From NCBI GenBank assembly GCA_036426205.1, contig WSYH01002447.1:1-64000 (forward strand): 64,000 bases of DNA, read 5' to 3'. Below are positions 10,387 to 21,012 of this stretch, piece by piece. Both the position numbers and the translations under genes were made by a program. Under the pieces are notes generated by a model, which worked only from the letters and a program-made list of their open reading frames with translations, had not been told where the DNA came from and did no database searches. Numbering within the stretch: position 1 is the stretch's first letter; the number at the start of each line of letters is the position of its first letter. The DNA comes from Ascaphus truei (Eukaryota; Chordata; Amphibia; Anura; Ascaphidae).

Positions 10387-10535
10387 ACCAACTGCGCACT
10401 GCAACTGTTAGGTATGTATATACAACTTTGTTTTCATTTTGGGCGCCATGGAAAAATCCTGATCGCCTTGGGGAGCCTTGAAAAAATCCTGATCGCCTTG
10501 GGGAGCCTTGAACCGAAAAAGTTTGGGAACCACTG
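10387..10535. repeat. hAT element right terminus
   Basis: Terminal region ending in GTTTGGGAACCACTG, with two internal direct copies of ATCCTGATCGCCTTGGGGAG. The flank ATCTAGTG follows immediately. Confidence 0.8.
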
Positions 10536-11390
10536 ATCTAGTGCAAACAGCCTTTAAAATAACCTTAGAAAAAATAATATGTACATTACAGTACAAACAC
10601 ATTTTTACACAAAGCAGCAAATTACAATAAAAAAAACCATGAAAACAAGGCAAGGAAACATTATGCAAACAAGTTTTTATTATACATGTATGTATGTCCA
10701 TCTATAGTTTACATACTTACATACAGGTGCAATAAAAGAGCACACAAAACAATTTAATAACATTAAAAATAAACATACAATACATCCACTGTACAGTCCC
10801 TGTACGTATGTATGTCCAGTGACATACATAAATTCAGGGCCAATAAATGGACATACAAAAAAAATGGATGACATGAAAAAAATGCAAAAAAACCTGTAAA
10901 AGTAAAGTAACATACATTTCTTTGGTTTACTTACCATTAGATGAACGACTCACCGAATCCCGTTGAACCGGATGTGTCGAAGAAATAATCCAACAACAGG
11001 AACCAGGTAACCATAAAAAAATAAACAATTACAATCCAAAAGTGTCGGTGTCTTCTTTCTTCTATTTGTAATCCATGGCGGGGGTCTTCATCTGTATCTT
11101 CTCCATCTTCGTCTGTATCTTTTCCGTCTTCTTCCGGGTCTTCTTATCTTCATTGGCCACGCCCTGCTGTTCTTCTTCTTCGGGAGGTCCTTCTTCCACA
11201 GCGTCTGGCTTAAAAATGAGATGACATAGGCTTTTATAGGCCTATGACGTCACATTTTCGTCATATGGATCCCACGGCCCTGATTGGGCCTTGAAAACCA
11301 TGTGATTTTGCTGAAACAAAAAAAAATTGAAGACGTGGCAATGGCAATGACGCCATGCCAAACAGAATGGCTGTGCTTCATTTGTTACAT
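10536..11390. repeat. Repeat E, 3' part
   Basis: Nearly identical to 49886-50730, including GTATGTATGTCCATCTATAG, AACGACTCACCGAATCCCGT and CATTGGCCACGCCCTGCTGT. The last 150 bases (TTTTATAGGCCTATGACGTC, CCCACGGCCCTGATTGGGCC) are the left arm of the palindrome whose complete version is at 50565-51115. Confidence 0.85.
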
Positions 11391-11404
11391 AATTTATATG
11401 TATT

Positions 11405-11490
11405 TAATATGGGCAAATGCATTATTATCCATATGTGGATAATAGTAATTTTGCCCATTACTGTATTGTATGTGTTAGGGGGATGTATTT
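11405..11490. repeat. Hairpin GGGCAAATGC...GCCCAT
   Basis: ATGGGCAAATGCATTATTATCC pairs with GGATAATAGTAATTTTGCCCAT around ATATGT (each arm about 20 bases). This is the inverted copy of the hairpin at 3265-3313. Confidence 0.75.
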
Positions 11491-11519
11491 AGTTCTAAAT
11501 ATTGTTTATTATTTTTGGA

Positions 11520-11740
11520 GGTGCAACATTGGTACCGCAGCACCGTGGGTACCCCAGGACTCCCGCGGGGACCCCGGGACAGCCACAGGGCCACCCGGAC
11601 CCCGCACTCCCTCGGGGACCCCCGCTTGGTGAGCCAGGGACCCCTGGACCCCCGCGGGGTCAGCCACGGACACCCGCGCAACTCCCGGCCCCCTCGGGTA
11701 CCCCCGCGGGGTCAGCCGGGGACACCCGCCGGCCTGTTGT
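11520..11740. repeat. GC-rich minisatellite
   Basis: Irregular units containing CCCCGCGGGGTCAGCC, GGGACCCC and GGGACACCCGC. It keeps short Pro/Gly/Arg-rich frames open in several phases, which is a composition effect. Confidence 0.6.
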
Positions 11741-12339
11741 ATGGGTTTTGCGCATGCAAAAATGTAAACAAAGAAATTTTTCTAAGTCCAGCTTTTTTAT
11801 CACCTGCCTTGAGCTGGCGATATTTTTTGAACGCTACTTTCACGTACGATAATTTTGCGTATCTTAGTGAGTGCCGTAGAAGGGCAGAATTGAACGCAAA
11901 CAGGTTCTCATACGAGCAAAGTTGGACTTTGAAAAATTTCCAGGAAAAAGTCACTTTAAGAGCGCAAAGTGCCTGTTTGCGTGTCTTAGTGAATCGTGTT
12001 CGGCGGAACATCACGTTCTAAGAGCACTTTGCGCTCTTAAAACGACTGTAATGGAGCTTAGTGCATAACCCCCTAAAAGTGGAAAGAGGATTCACCCAGT
12101 CACAAAAGAGTAAGTACTGTACTGTATACACTTATGCATTTGAATTGTAATGAGAAGATGTTTCGTTTCGTTCTTTGAAATTCGTTTTGGGACTAGGAAT
12201 TGATAGATTAAAAAAAAAAAAAACCTGTGAAAAATGTCACAAACTTAGTTTAAATGATTTATCCATTGTAAACTTTTAATTCAGTCATGTGAAAAACAGT
12301 ATGCACTTATAATCGTTCACATTTTGGAAAAACTGTGGG
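11741..12339. other. Probable MITE end, otherwise no gene
   Basis: The segment at 12048-12074 (GGAGCTTAGTGCATAACCCCC) is the reverse complement of the start of a block at 48235-48255 (GGGGGCTATGCACTAAGCTCC). Both look like the end of a foldback MITE. GAGCGCAAAGTGC and GCACTTTGCGCTC at 11960-12035 form an internal inverted repeat. Confidence 0.45.
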
Positions 12340-13380
12340 CGGCAAAGCAGGTTATGACATCAGCAACATAAATGATGAACATTGGGCTTCAGCAGTTAAG
12401 GAAGTTCTGCAGCAGGATCATAATCTGACAATTTCTAAGACCAGCACCAGGAGAAAGAGACGTGAATTGGGCTGGAAGAATGGACGTGTCAGGTAAAGTG
12501 TTTTTCTGTAATAATCTACAGTATAATGCAATAGTGTTGTACAGTATGCACAAGTGTGATTTTACAATACCTGTACAATTTTATCTTGATATTACAGAGT
12601 TTTTGCCTTCATCAAAAAAAAACCTCTAGCCCTGAAGCTTCAGCCTAAGCATCCAATCACGGTCCATGTGTGAGGTGCTATCTTGAGAAGTGGACGGGGC
12701 CAATTATAATAATTTGTCGGTATGTCGCAAATTTTTCCGTTTTGGTAATTGTTCATTTCATTAAGACAAAACACTAATTCTAATGTACAGTAATGTACTG
12801 AAATTAAGCAGGAATGTACAACCAGTAAGAGCATACTGTAGTGTAATCTACTGTACTGTATGAATGTACTGTATGCCATAATGTATATTAACATTTTTTT
12901 TGTCTGTAGAGGAATTATGGATAAATTGTTTTTTCAAGAGCACATTATCTGCCCTATAGTTCAATATATTAGGGCTGTACTCCCATGTGTCACCAGTTCT
13001 TCCATGATAATGACCCAAAACATAGTGCCTCTGTTGCCTATATTCAGGCAAGCGGAATAACTGGGTCAGAAACCCAACAGAGTAAGTGCTTTATTCTTAC
13101 TGTTTCTTGTTGTTTTAAAATATATTGATCTTTGCTCTTAATTTGACGTTTTTTTCTCTGACATTGCAGATCACCCAATTTGAACCTTATAGAGCTGGTG
13201 TGGCATGATATGAAACATCACCTAAGGAAATGTATCAAGCCTGCCAACAAGGACGAACTTGTAAAGGGCATAGTTTCTGGGCAAACACTTACTGTAGCAA
13301 GATCTATATAAATCACATTAGCAGTGTTTTGCCCATTCTGTTAGAGCATAAAGATCTGGCAACAGGCCTGTAGTCAGGTA
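12340..13380 (+). pseudogene. Tc1/mariner transposase relic with intron-like gaps
   Basis: Three separated blocks read as parts of one transposase. At 12350-12495 a helix-turn-helix-like block ends RRELGWKNGRVR before a GTAAAG donor-like site. At 12905-13080 there is F-H-D-N-D-P-K-H, the second catalytic-Asp motif of Tc1/mariner enzymes, followed by GTAAGT. At 13172-13372, after a TTGCAG acceptor-like site, comes S-P-N-L-N-L-I-E-L-V-W-H-D, where SPDLNPIE is usual and carries the third acidic residue. It continues into a YINH-I-SSVLP tail typical of the family. Frames shift between and inside blocks and stops occur, so it is dead. The gaps look like introns (GT...AG at both sides, with a T-rich stretch before the acceptor). 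Either an intron-bearing transposase gene decayed here, or the gaps are chance insertions. Confidence 0.65.
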
Positions 13381-13384
13381 CTTT

Positions 13385-13680
13385 AAGGTACAGATGCGGC
13401 CTCCTGTATTCTACCACTTGCTTTAGGAAAATATGTGACTATCTCACAGAAACACTGCAACATTTCTGTGAGATTTCTGTGATATTTCTGCAGCCAGACT
13501 AATGGCCCATCAGATTAACACAGCGGGACCCCCTGCAGTTCCATTCAAATAGCAGGGTACCCTGCTGTGTTAATCCGATGGGCCATTAGTCTGGCAGTAG
13601 AATTATCACAGAAATCTCACAGAAATGTTGCACAGATTTTCCTAGATTTTCCTGGGCTAGCAGGAAAGAACAGGAGGACA
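13385..13680. repeat. Foldback repeat, family C, copy 1
   Basis: Inverted arms: TTTCTGTGAGATTTCTGTGA...CCAGACTAATGGCCCATCAG...TTAACACAGCGGG on the left, and CTGTGTTAATCCGATGGGCC...ATCACAGAAATCTCACAGAA on the right. The centre is CCATTCAAATAGCAGG. Related copies are at 16880-17045, 20170-20325, 31023-31320 and 51340-51490. Confidence 0.75.
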
Positions 13681-14029
13681 CATCGGTACTCTCTTGACTA
13701 ATGTTGATCTGTTTAAAATGTTAACAAAAGGGATCACTGCCTGAGACCGTGTGTGTGTGTGGGGGTAATAGTTCAGTATATCTACAGCAAGCAAGCTGTA
13801 AGGAATCCACACTTCAGTTTATTGCTTTCCTTGCCGTACAGACCTGTGCAGTCCTGGAACACTCCCACCGGTATCAACAGCAGCTGTGCAAGCTATTTAC
13901 TGCAGCTCCAGCCGTGTACTCACTCATTGGAGCAGTGCCCTCACACCCTCCTCCAGGTATTGGCCCGCTGACCTTTAAGTACTGCATTCCCACAATCCTT
14001 CTCTGCCAAGCATAATCCTTTTTGGATGT

Positions 14030-14785
14030 TCACTTAAGGTGATCAAAAGAGCATATTACAGGGCATTAACGTCAGTGAGAACAGAACTACTCGTGCATAA
14101 AAAAGAGCCACAAGAAGACAACACGATACGTTTTATTGGCAAATACAGCAGCCAATGGCAGGAAGTAAGAAGTATCCTAAATCAGTTCTGGCATATTCTC
14201 CTGGAGGATATTGATTTAAAGAAAATACTCCCAGAAACGCCAAGTATGAGCTGTAGACGTAGCAGAAACGTCAAGGATCGACTCGTACGCAGTCACTTCC
14301 AATCCGAACCTAAGAAAACCTGGTTGGGAGACAAACCAAAAGGTTTCTTTAAATGCACGAGATGCAAAGGTTGTCCCTATATGCAGAATATTAAATCATT
14401 TATGAACCTTAACGGTACAATTACATACAGAATAAGTGATTTTATTAACTGCGAGACCAGTGGAGTCATATACTTGATGACATGTATATGCGGAATGAGG
14501 TACGTGGGTAAAACCCACAGACCCTTCAAAGTACGTGTACTGGAACATCTGGGCAATGTAAGAAATCTTGTGGATACACCTATTGCTAGACATATTGCCC
14601 AGTGCCATCAGGGCAATCAATAAGTTATGACTTTTTCAGCCATTGAACATGTACCTCCTAGCCCTCGAGGGGGTGACTGGGACAAAATCCTACTCCAACG
14701 AGAGTGTCGGTTGATTTACCTCCTTCAGACCCAGTCACCCTCAGGACTGAATGAGGGATTCATGTACTCAGCATTTTTACGTTAA
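14030..14785 (+). pseudogene. Penelope-like element PLE1, C-terminal RT linker and GIY-YIG endonuclease
   Basis: Penelope-like elements encode a reverse transcriptase followed by a GIY-YIG endonuclease. This copy starts just downstream of the RT palm (VIKRAYYRAL, then QWQEVRSILNQFW), so it is 5'-truncated, which is common for the class. Counting from the Met at 14039, residues 106-112 hold C-x2-C-x2-C (CTRCKGC), the linker motif of vertebrate Penelope elements. Residues 142-157 hold GVIY...RYVG, the GIY-YIG pair with conservative changes, followed by the K-x-H-R-P-F-K-V-R catalytic Arg region. The frame stops at 14621-14623, but the same frame continues through P-R-G-G-D-W and G-L-N-E to a final stop at 14783-14785. 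The internal TAA is thus a single nonsense change. It is the best preserved endonuclease in the window. Confidence 0.85.
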
Positions 14786-14930
14786 CTCATGTTAACAACT
14801 ATTGACCTACAATTAGCCTTTGTGTATAGTGGATAAAAAAATATATATAACCAACATCATACATATTTAGATACTCATGGCAATAAATTACAATTGATAA
14901 AGCTAACTAAATACAATTCTGTGGTAATGG

Positions 14931-15180
14931 TATACAGTATATTAAAGAAGTCTAGATCCGTATTGACCTTAGGGGCGGATCACCATAAGTGGGCAATACA
15001 CTCCTACACTCTTACATTCCTATATGCTACTTCAGCTAATAATAATGTGATATCTTGCAGAGTCCCTATACAACCTTGGAGCTAATACCATATAGTATAC
15101 TCAAGATGTCGAGATCCGTATTGACCCTAGGGGCGGATCACTATAATTTATTGAGACACTCCTACATGCACATAATCTCA
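14931..15180 (+). repeat. Imperfect direct repeat downstream of PLE1
   Basis: Two units about 159 bp apart share TCNAGATCCGTATTGACC, TAGGGGCGGATCAC and ACACTCCTACA. They lie between the PLE1 coding end and the hammerhead-like motif at 15457, in the expected 3' untranslated/terminal region. Confidence 0.7.
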
Positions 15181-15456
15181 TTGTTTTGGGTTAACCATAC
15201 TCTCTATATATATTTTTTATCCACTTACACTTAATGTGCAGCAGTCAGGAAGAATTATAAATGTATAAGGAATTCTAAATATCCTAAATAATCATCATGT
15301 CCCAAACTATTAGTTTGTAGACACAAACCCGGTCTGATAGGGCTAATCTCGCTATTTGCAGCAGACAGGAAAACGCTATAAAGACCTATGGACCAATAAG
15401 AGTTCAAGTCTCCCTATAAATATCAGAGACTAATTCGGAAGGGCAGACTCCTCCCC

Positions 15457-15491
15457 CTGAAGAAGCGCGTCACACGCGCGAAACACGTGTC
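15457..15491 (+). ncRNA. Hammerhead-like motif of PLE1 terminal region
   Basis: CTGAAGA (CTGANGA box) at 15457-15463, then one extra A. Stem GCGCGT/ACGCGC (15465-15470 with 15474-15479) has a CAC loop, and GAAAC starts at 15480. AC-ACGT-GT can form the short stem III, followed by C, giving a GTC cleavage triplet. Penelope-like elements are known to carry hammerhead motifs in their terminal repeats. The caveats are the extra A between the box and stem II, and only two adjacent pairs visible in stem I. Confidence 0.5.
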
Positions 15492-16879
15492 GGTTGTTGC
15501 TGACGTCACGAGGGTGACGTCACCGTAGGAGCGACTGCGAGGACTGAATCGGATGCTGGAACGGGTCGTATGCCTCTCTCTGTCTGTCTAAGGCTCGCCG
15601 CAGCCTGCTTTCTCTCCCTTACCCTTTCCGTCTGCAAATCAATAGCGCTGGCTGTTGCTATTACAGCAGCCGTCTAACTTATGCAGAGCTGCTTGTATGT
15701 ATTCTAGCTAGCCGCCGGGAAGCTGTTATTATACAATGCTTTTCTGTTACAGGCTTGTTACACTGATTGCAACACTTGTATCTATACGAGTCTGAGGGAA
15801 GGGATAACACCTTTGAAAGTGACACAGTCCCAGGAGTTGCTATTTGGTTATGAGCATAGACCATTTAACACTACGTTACAATATACAGTGCGATACTTAT
15901 ATTTATCTGTGTAGTGCTGTCAACATTGTGTACTACTAAGTCTGATACAGCTACCTTATTTTTGCCTACGCAGTATGCATTTGATATGTGTTTAGTTCAT
16001 GAGCATCATATGTCCTAAATAACACGCAGGAGTCTATGGGGTTTACCTCCCTTATATGTTCCATAGGAGATTACTAGCCTTACTATTATCCCTATCTTTG
16101 ACTCCCTTCGCTCCTCCGAGGGGTCAGTTCATACCCATATTTTATCCATTTGAGTGTAATTATTAAATTTAAAGATGTATTAAAACTTTTTTGTTTTTTG
16201 CGCCGTTTTCGATTTTAGTTTCAGGTATAGGGGATTCTTAACCTTATAGCCCTAGAAACATACACCATTGGTTTAGAGTGCAGTTATAGGGGTGCCATTT
16301 GAACTTCTTTGTGAATAAGAACTCGAAAGCTTGCTGAGAGTTAAATGGAATGTGTATTGATTATATTAGCTTTGAAAAACGATAGATGTCCGCGCTTTTA
16401 TTGAGTGAAGTGGGGGAGAATAGCCATCTACATCCATATGTATTACACACAGTGTCATTGTTTTAAAGTATGAAAAAACTATTAGAGTAAGTTAGAGTTT
16501 AGAGATAAGAAAAACAAAGACTTTGTGAAATAATTCAATTTTCTTCAACTAACTTCTTCTTCAGTCTGAAATGAAATGGTGCTCAGTACATACATTATAT
16601 GTGCTCTAGGAAATCTTTCCAGATTTATGTCAAATAATGTCCGGAATACCTTAAATAATCCACATATAAAGTCAGATATTGATGTGCTGGGGAGGAGTAG
16701 CGCCTAGTGGTATACCGAAGGGGTCCATAGCATGCAGCGCAACATTTAACCTCCCTTACGCATATATTTAAAGGTACTATGTGAAAAGGGCAACTACAGA
16801 CGAGACCACGACTATTCTAAAGCTTGCCTTAAACTAGCCCGGTTAGATTCTGGGTATGTGCTGGGTGTAACCTGGCTAG
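15492..16879. other. Penelope 3' tail and unassigned DNA
   Basis: Beyond the motif the sequence is GC-moderate (GTGACGTCACGAGGGTGACG at 15501-15520 is a short internal repeat). It then becomes AT-rich with a possible polyadenylation-like ATTAAA near 16180. No coding region is recognised. Confidence 0.4.
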
Positions 16880-17060
16880 TTTAAGGCAAGTTTAAGGCAT
16901 TCCTGCATTGACTAATGACCCATAGGATGAACATAGCAGGGGTCCCTGGCAGTCCCATTCAGTTTGAATGGGACTGCCATGGACCCCCGCTTTAATCTGA
17001 TGGGCCATTAATCAATGCAGAAATGGTGGGTCTAGTTTAAGGCAAGTTTAAGGCATGTAT
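16800..17060. repeat. Foldback repeat, family C, copy 2, within a larger inverted repeat
   Basis: CATTGACTAATGACCCATAG...GCAGTCCCATTCA pairs with TGAATGGGACTGCC...GATGGGCCATTAATCAATG. The TAGTTTAAGGCAAGTTTAAG blocks on both sides extend the symmetry. Confidence 0.7.
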
Positions 17061-17261
17061 TCAGCGTGTACCTGAGTCTTTTTGGTGATTGCCCTTGGTT
17101 TGTGTTAGAATAGTTGCAGCTGTATTATAAAAGCTATTGCCTGTTACCTGTTGAATTTTTCTCAGCCGTCTGGTAGATTGACGGTGTGCAGCATCCATTG
17201 TAGGTAGTTATTCAAGAAGCGTTTGTGGGAAAAATGGAGCACAACCGAAGCTGGCCAAAAA

Positions 17262-17470
17262 AAGAATGATCAATGGGTAACTCCCATTAAAAGTATTTAT
17301 TGAGCTCATATGAATAGCTTACAGGTTTAAAAAACGCACCTACGCATTTCGCGCTCAAGTGCTTTATCAAAACGTTGATACGAAATGCGTAGGAGTGTTT
17401 TTTAAACATGTAAACTATTCACGTGAGCTCAATAAATGCTTTTTATGGGAGTTACACTTTGATCACTCTT
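17262..17470. repeat. Palindrome of two head-to-head Penelope-type ends
   Basis: ATGATCAATGGGTAACTCCC...TATTGAGCTCA...TTTAAAAAACGCACCTACGC on the left is inverted on the right (GCGTAGGAGTGTTTTTTAAA...TGAGCTCAATAAATGC...GGGAGTTACACTTTGATCA). At the centre both strands read toward C-G-A-A-A-T-G-C-G-T, the decayed GAAA box of a hammerhead-like terminus. AATAAA lies in each arm, as expected for a 3' tail. Confidence 0.65.
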
Positions 17471-18643
17471 TTTTATTATTCTCCCTTTTCCCTATCCATG
17501 TTCCATTTCATATTTGGTTTGTGTCTATATATTTATAAACACTTTAAAATAACTTTATTATATGGTTTGTATATCTTTATGCAATTTACGACACTAGGTC
17601 TCTTTGCGGGTTGTGTTGCTTTTTTTTCTACATCAGCACAGTAGATTTTGGCGCACTTTTCTATATGTTTTTCATGCCCTTGGAGAGTATATATACCATT
17701 TATTTTAGTACACTTTATCTTGACAGAGGTTCTTGTGTGAACTGAACTATCGGTCTTTGTACATTAAACTTTTTTTGCATTTGAAGACTACTGGAATTTT
17801 ATTTTCTTGATTTCTTTGGTTCTTTGCATTTTATGGACTGTGGTTGTTGTGCTCCTGTGGCATTATTTCTAACAGTACTATGATTGCACCTTTTCTGGAC
17901 ATTCCTTGAGGCAGAGAGACAGAAAGGATTAAGCGATGCAAAGCTACTAGAAGCAGAGCATACTGTAGGTGCAACACAATAGCTGAGCTAATGAGGCAGG
18001 CTGCAGATTTATGAAGCAGAGGGGGGTGGGAACAAGCTGCCTGCAGGAATCAAGTCTGCATATGAGTGAGGAGGATTTCTTAATAAGTGAAATTAGGCTC
18101 AAATAGAGCAATCTTTATATTGGGACATAAAATTGGCAGGACTAACAAATGGGAGTAAAGACATTCTTAAGCTCAGAACCCTTTAGGGGATACGGGACAA
18201 TGAGAGCAACACTTGAGCTACAGTACCTGCTGTCTCAGTGCCAATGAATGCCATTCAAAGAAACCAGTCTGAGTGTGTGCATGTACATATATAACATACA
18301 TATTTTTTTGACTAGTAAGGTAAAAAAAAGTTGTATTCTCTGTTATCCCAGTTGCATTTGCAGGGTGTGTATTATTGGTTTGATGTTGAGCTTCTTCTTT
18401 TATCGTCCACACATACAGTAACAATACCTCATTCAACTTTTAGCCACATATATCACGCAGATATCTAGAATACTCTCATGAAGAATGTATGATCTTTAAA
18501 ATGACAACTGTGAGTGGTACATAACACCAGACCATGTGACATTAGTGAAAACTTGAGTGCAATTCTTCTTTATCCTGTTGTTATATCCTCAATATACTTG
18601 CAGCCCTGCTTCCTATAGAACGCAGGCCACTAACATATGCTGT
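17471..18643. other. No gene seen
   Basis: AT-rich DNA with short open frames of no recognisable similarity. No strong repeats were detected by eye. Confidence 0.4.
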
Positions 18644-19684
18644 ATCACCTGTAGGCTCACAGGGCCTAAGTCTCTGACACGGAGAGCCTGGGGTATTCAC
18701 ACAACAATTATACTGGGTGCAGCGCCTCCACCTGCGACAGCTTCCGCCAGAGGGGAAGTGGGTCTTTGCAATACGTATATACTTCAAACACAACCACACA
18801 GCAGGATACCTTAACCAATTGACTTTACTGGCATGCAATATCGTACACATACATATATGTCAGCGGTCCTCCCTAGAGGAGACACTCTAAGCAGCGTCAG
18901 GCGAACGCCAACCCTCCTGTGTCCCTCCACCAGGTGATCCCACCCCGTGTCCAATCCCCTTGGGATAAGTCCTCCCACCCTCAAGTGAGTCCGATCTCTA
19001 TAAGTGTGAGTGTGACTGCGCAGCCACTGTGTCCCGAATGAAATGAGGGTACCGTTGGTGCACTTGTAGAATTACCTGCCGGGTACTCCGGTACCCGGTA
19101 CTGCTACAATTTTTGCAAAGGATCCGCAAGGTGTAGAAGTCGTCCTCCCACCCACGTGGAGGTCCGGGGCGATCCCACCCAGACACATGGTGGCTTACTA
19201 GTGGGGTCTGAACCCAGACCTCCCGCCAAATAGAACAGTCCTGCTATCAATCGTGAGGCACTACGGGAATCAGGAACCTCACTATGGCAAGTCCCTAGCT
19301 CTTCTTGTCTCTACTGGGACTCAGGGCCTAACTGGGCCTGGGGCATGCGGCCTACGCCGGGGCGGTAGGCCTCTCTATACCGAAGCTCCATCTCCTCTCC
19401 TCTCCAGCCAGCTCTGACACAACGTGCGCGTAACCCCCTCCTTTTCCTTCCCAACTCCCAGACCATTGGCTCAGCTCTATCACGGGGACCCGCTGGGGCT
19501 GCTGGGGCCGGTGTCTCGCTACCTTCCTCCAATTAGCACTCTCCTCCTTCACGGGCTAGGTTAGGTCTATACGGTTGCCAACCAAACATGGCATCTTGCA
19601 TGACGCGGAGCCTCCGTATCGGAGTACTCTCTACTGCAGCGACCCTCCCCCAACAACAAGGGCGAGAAGGGGACCCCGGCTACA
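18644..19684 (-). mobile_element. Probable LTR (solo), minus orientation
   Basis: Read on the minus strand, the block starts TGTAGCCGGGGTCCCC and ends near GGTGATACA, so it has TG...CA borders of about 1.04 kb. Its first part is GC-rich and promoter-like. A TAAAG-type poly(A) region (CAGTAAAGTCAATTGG) lies about 190 bp before the end, followed by CAAAGACCCACTTCC and a GC-rich tail. This U3-R-U5-like order resembles amphibian LTR elements, but no coding region adjoins it and I did not find a clear target duplication. The class is unresolved. Confidence 0.4.
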
Positions 19685-20169
19685 TCCTGTATATATTTTC
19701 TTCCAGTTCTCATCATCTCTCACCTTCTAAAGTTTAATGCTGATCACAAAGCAGTTACAGTTCCCATCACTTTTGCAATATTCTCATAGCCATAAAATGT
19801 TCTTCTATGTCATTTATCATTAAATGTTGGCATGTTATATTTCCTTGAGGTCTTAAAATTGGATTGGCTATAATTGCACTGAATTAGTGTTGCTAGTTTT
19901 ATTCAATGCACTATTGAATGAAGTTAGACGTGTTTTTTTTTTCTAATGTTCTCTTCATTTACTTTCTATCTGGCAATTTGCTGAAAACTTTGGTTAAAGA
20001 AGAAAGTGAAATGCCATGTGTTGCTTGTTTGACATATGAAAATAACTGGTTGAATGAAATATAAGTTTAATATAGTCTAGATACAGATTTTGCAATTGTT
20101 AACCTATTATTATTATTATTACATCATAGTACAAATAGGGACTAAAAGTCAAACTTTTGCTGCAAAGTG
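19685..20169. other. No gene seen
   Basis: AT-rich DNA with a short TTA tract at 20107-20120; no gene signal. Confidence 0.4.
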
Positions 20170-21012
20170 TTCGGCAGGGGGGAATGGTCCATCAGGATGA
20201 ACATAACAGGGGTCCCTGCTTCTGAATGTGACTCCCGCTGTGTAATTCCTACTGGGCTGCATATGTCTGTAAGAGGCATGCAGTGAGAGTAGATAGAATC
20301 AATCCCTCTCTCTGCGCACCTCTAAGGCTAGGTCCCCGCTGCAGTCGGCGGCGCGCACCTCCCACAGCTCCTTTCCTTCTTCCTGGCTGTCCATGGTCCC
20401 TCCTCGCTCCCTGGCTCACTGCGTGCTGTGACGCATCATCCAGCAGGGGCTACTGTAGGATTGTGATCCCGAGTGACGACGCGTCACACGGTGCACCAGG
20501 GAGCCAATGAAGAGGGGAGATTGCCTGTAGCTTGGCATAAACAGGGGAGGGGGGAGGATATAGGAGCACAAGGCAGCAAATAGCGCTCAGCAGGGCATCC
20601 ATATGAATAATTAAATTCTACAGTGATCAGGCAATGTTCTGTGCGGCTCTATCTCTGCAAGGGAAATATGCATCACTCGTGTTGGACTTTTGTATTGCTA
20701 AATTAAACTTTTTGTTGTTCTTGTTGGAGCCGAGCAGCATTTCTGCGCTTTCTGCAAAAGTTCATGGCCGTGCCCCCCCCCCCCACCCCTTTTGGCCCCC
20801 CCCCCCCACACAGAAAAAAGGTACCTGCAGACCGCAGATGGTGGTGAAGCGCCGTGCACGCACCTCCAGGACGCAAGGTGGGCGCCGCCAGGACACAAGG
20901 AGGGCGTGCCAGCGCGTGCAGCGGGCCTTAGCCTAACAGGCGATCTTGCTGCTTTTATTTTAATACAATTATTTTAGCCCCGGGGACCCCCTGATTCCTG
21001 AGTTAAAGGCTC
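20170..21012. repeat. Composite of repeat C and repeat A, split by a MITE
   Basis: 20170-20325 plus 20934-21012 match, in inverted orientation, the continuous block 51270-51490: GATGGGCCATTAG, AGTAGATAGAATCAATCCCT, GCTTTTATTTTAATAC, GGACCCCCTGATTCCTGA. The shared junction of family C and family A arms shows that this composite spread as a unit before the MITE inserted. Confidence 0.75.
20326..20933. mobile_element. Harbinger-type MITE (608 bp)
   Basis: Terminal inverted repeats are GGCTAGGTCCCCGCTGCA and, reversed, GGCTAAGGCCCGCTGCAC. Each end is flanked by TAA, the 3-bp target duplication of PIF/Harbinger elements. The uninterrupted paralogue at 51337-51339 has a single copy of the TAA (as TTA). 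The interior is GC-rich with a run of C near 20775-20815 and has no transposase. The Harbinger DDE relic at 30462 shows the superfamily was present. Confidence 0.75.

Larger units (their letters stand above)
5167..10535. mobile_element. hAT-type DNA transposon insertion (composite, 5.4 kb)
   Basis: The ends are inverted: CAGTGGTTTCCAAAGT at the left, and at the right the reverse complement of CAGTGGTTCCCAAACT. This is the CAGTGGTT-type terminus of vertebrate hAT (Charlie-like) elements. Flanking 8-mers are ATCTATTA and ATCTAGTG. The uninterrupted paralogous site at about 49886-49893 reads ATCTATTG, so each flank is one base from the pre-insertion site. No transposase is recognisable, so it is non-autonomous. 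Inside are a 30-bp minisatellite, a nested Tc1/mariner-type TIR element (6141-7268), a Penelope fragment, and two copies of the hAT 3' end (7431-7569 and 10387-10535). The duplicated 3' end suggests an internal duplication or two merged hAT copies. Confidence 0.75.

Noticed and set aside
9685..10404. A 239-codon minus-strand frame and two overlapping ones
   Set aside because: They translate the GAGAGGGGTGTCT minisatellite in all three phases; no domain and no start context.
20634..20936. A 100-codon plus-strand gene
   Set aside because: It lies inside the Harbinger-type MITE and crosses its inverted end; no domain.
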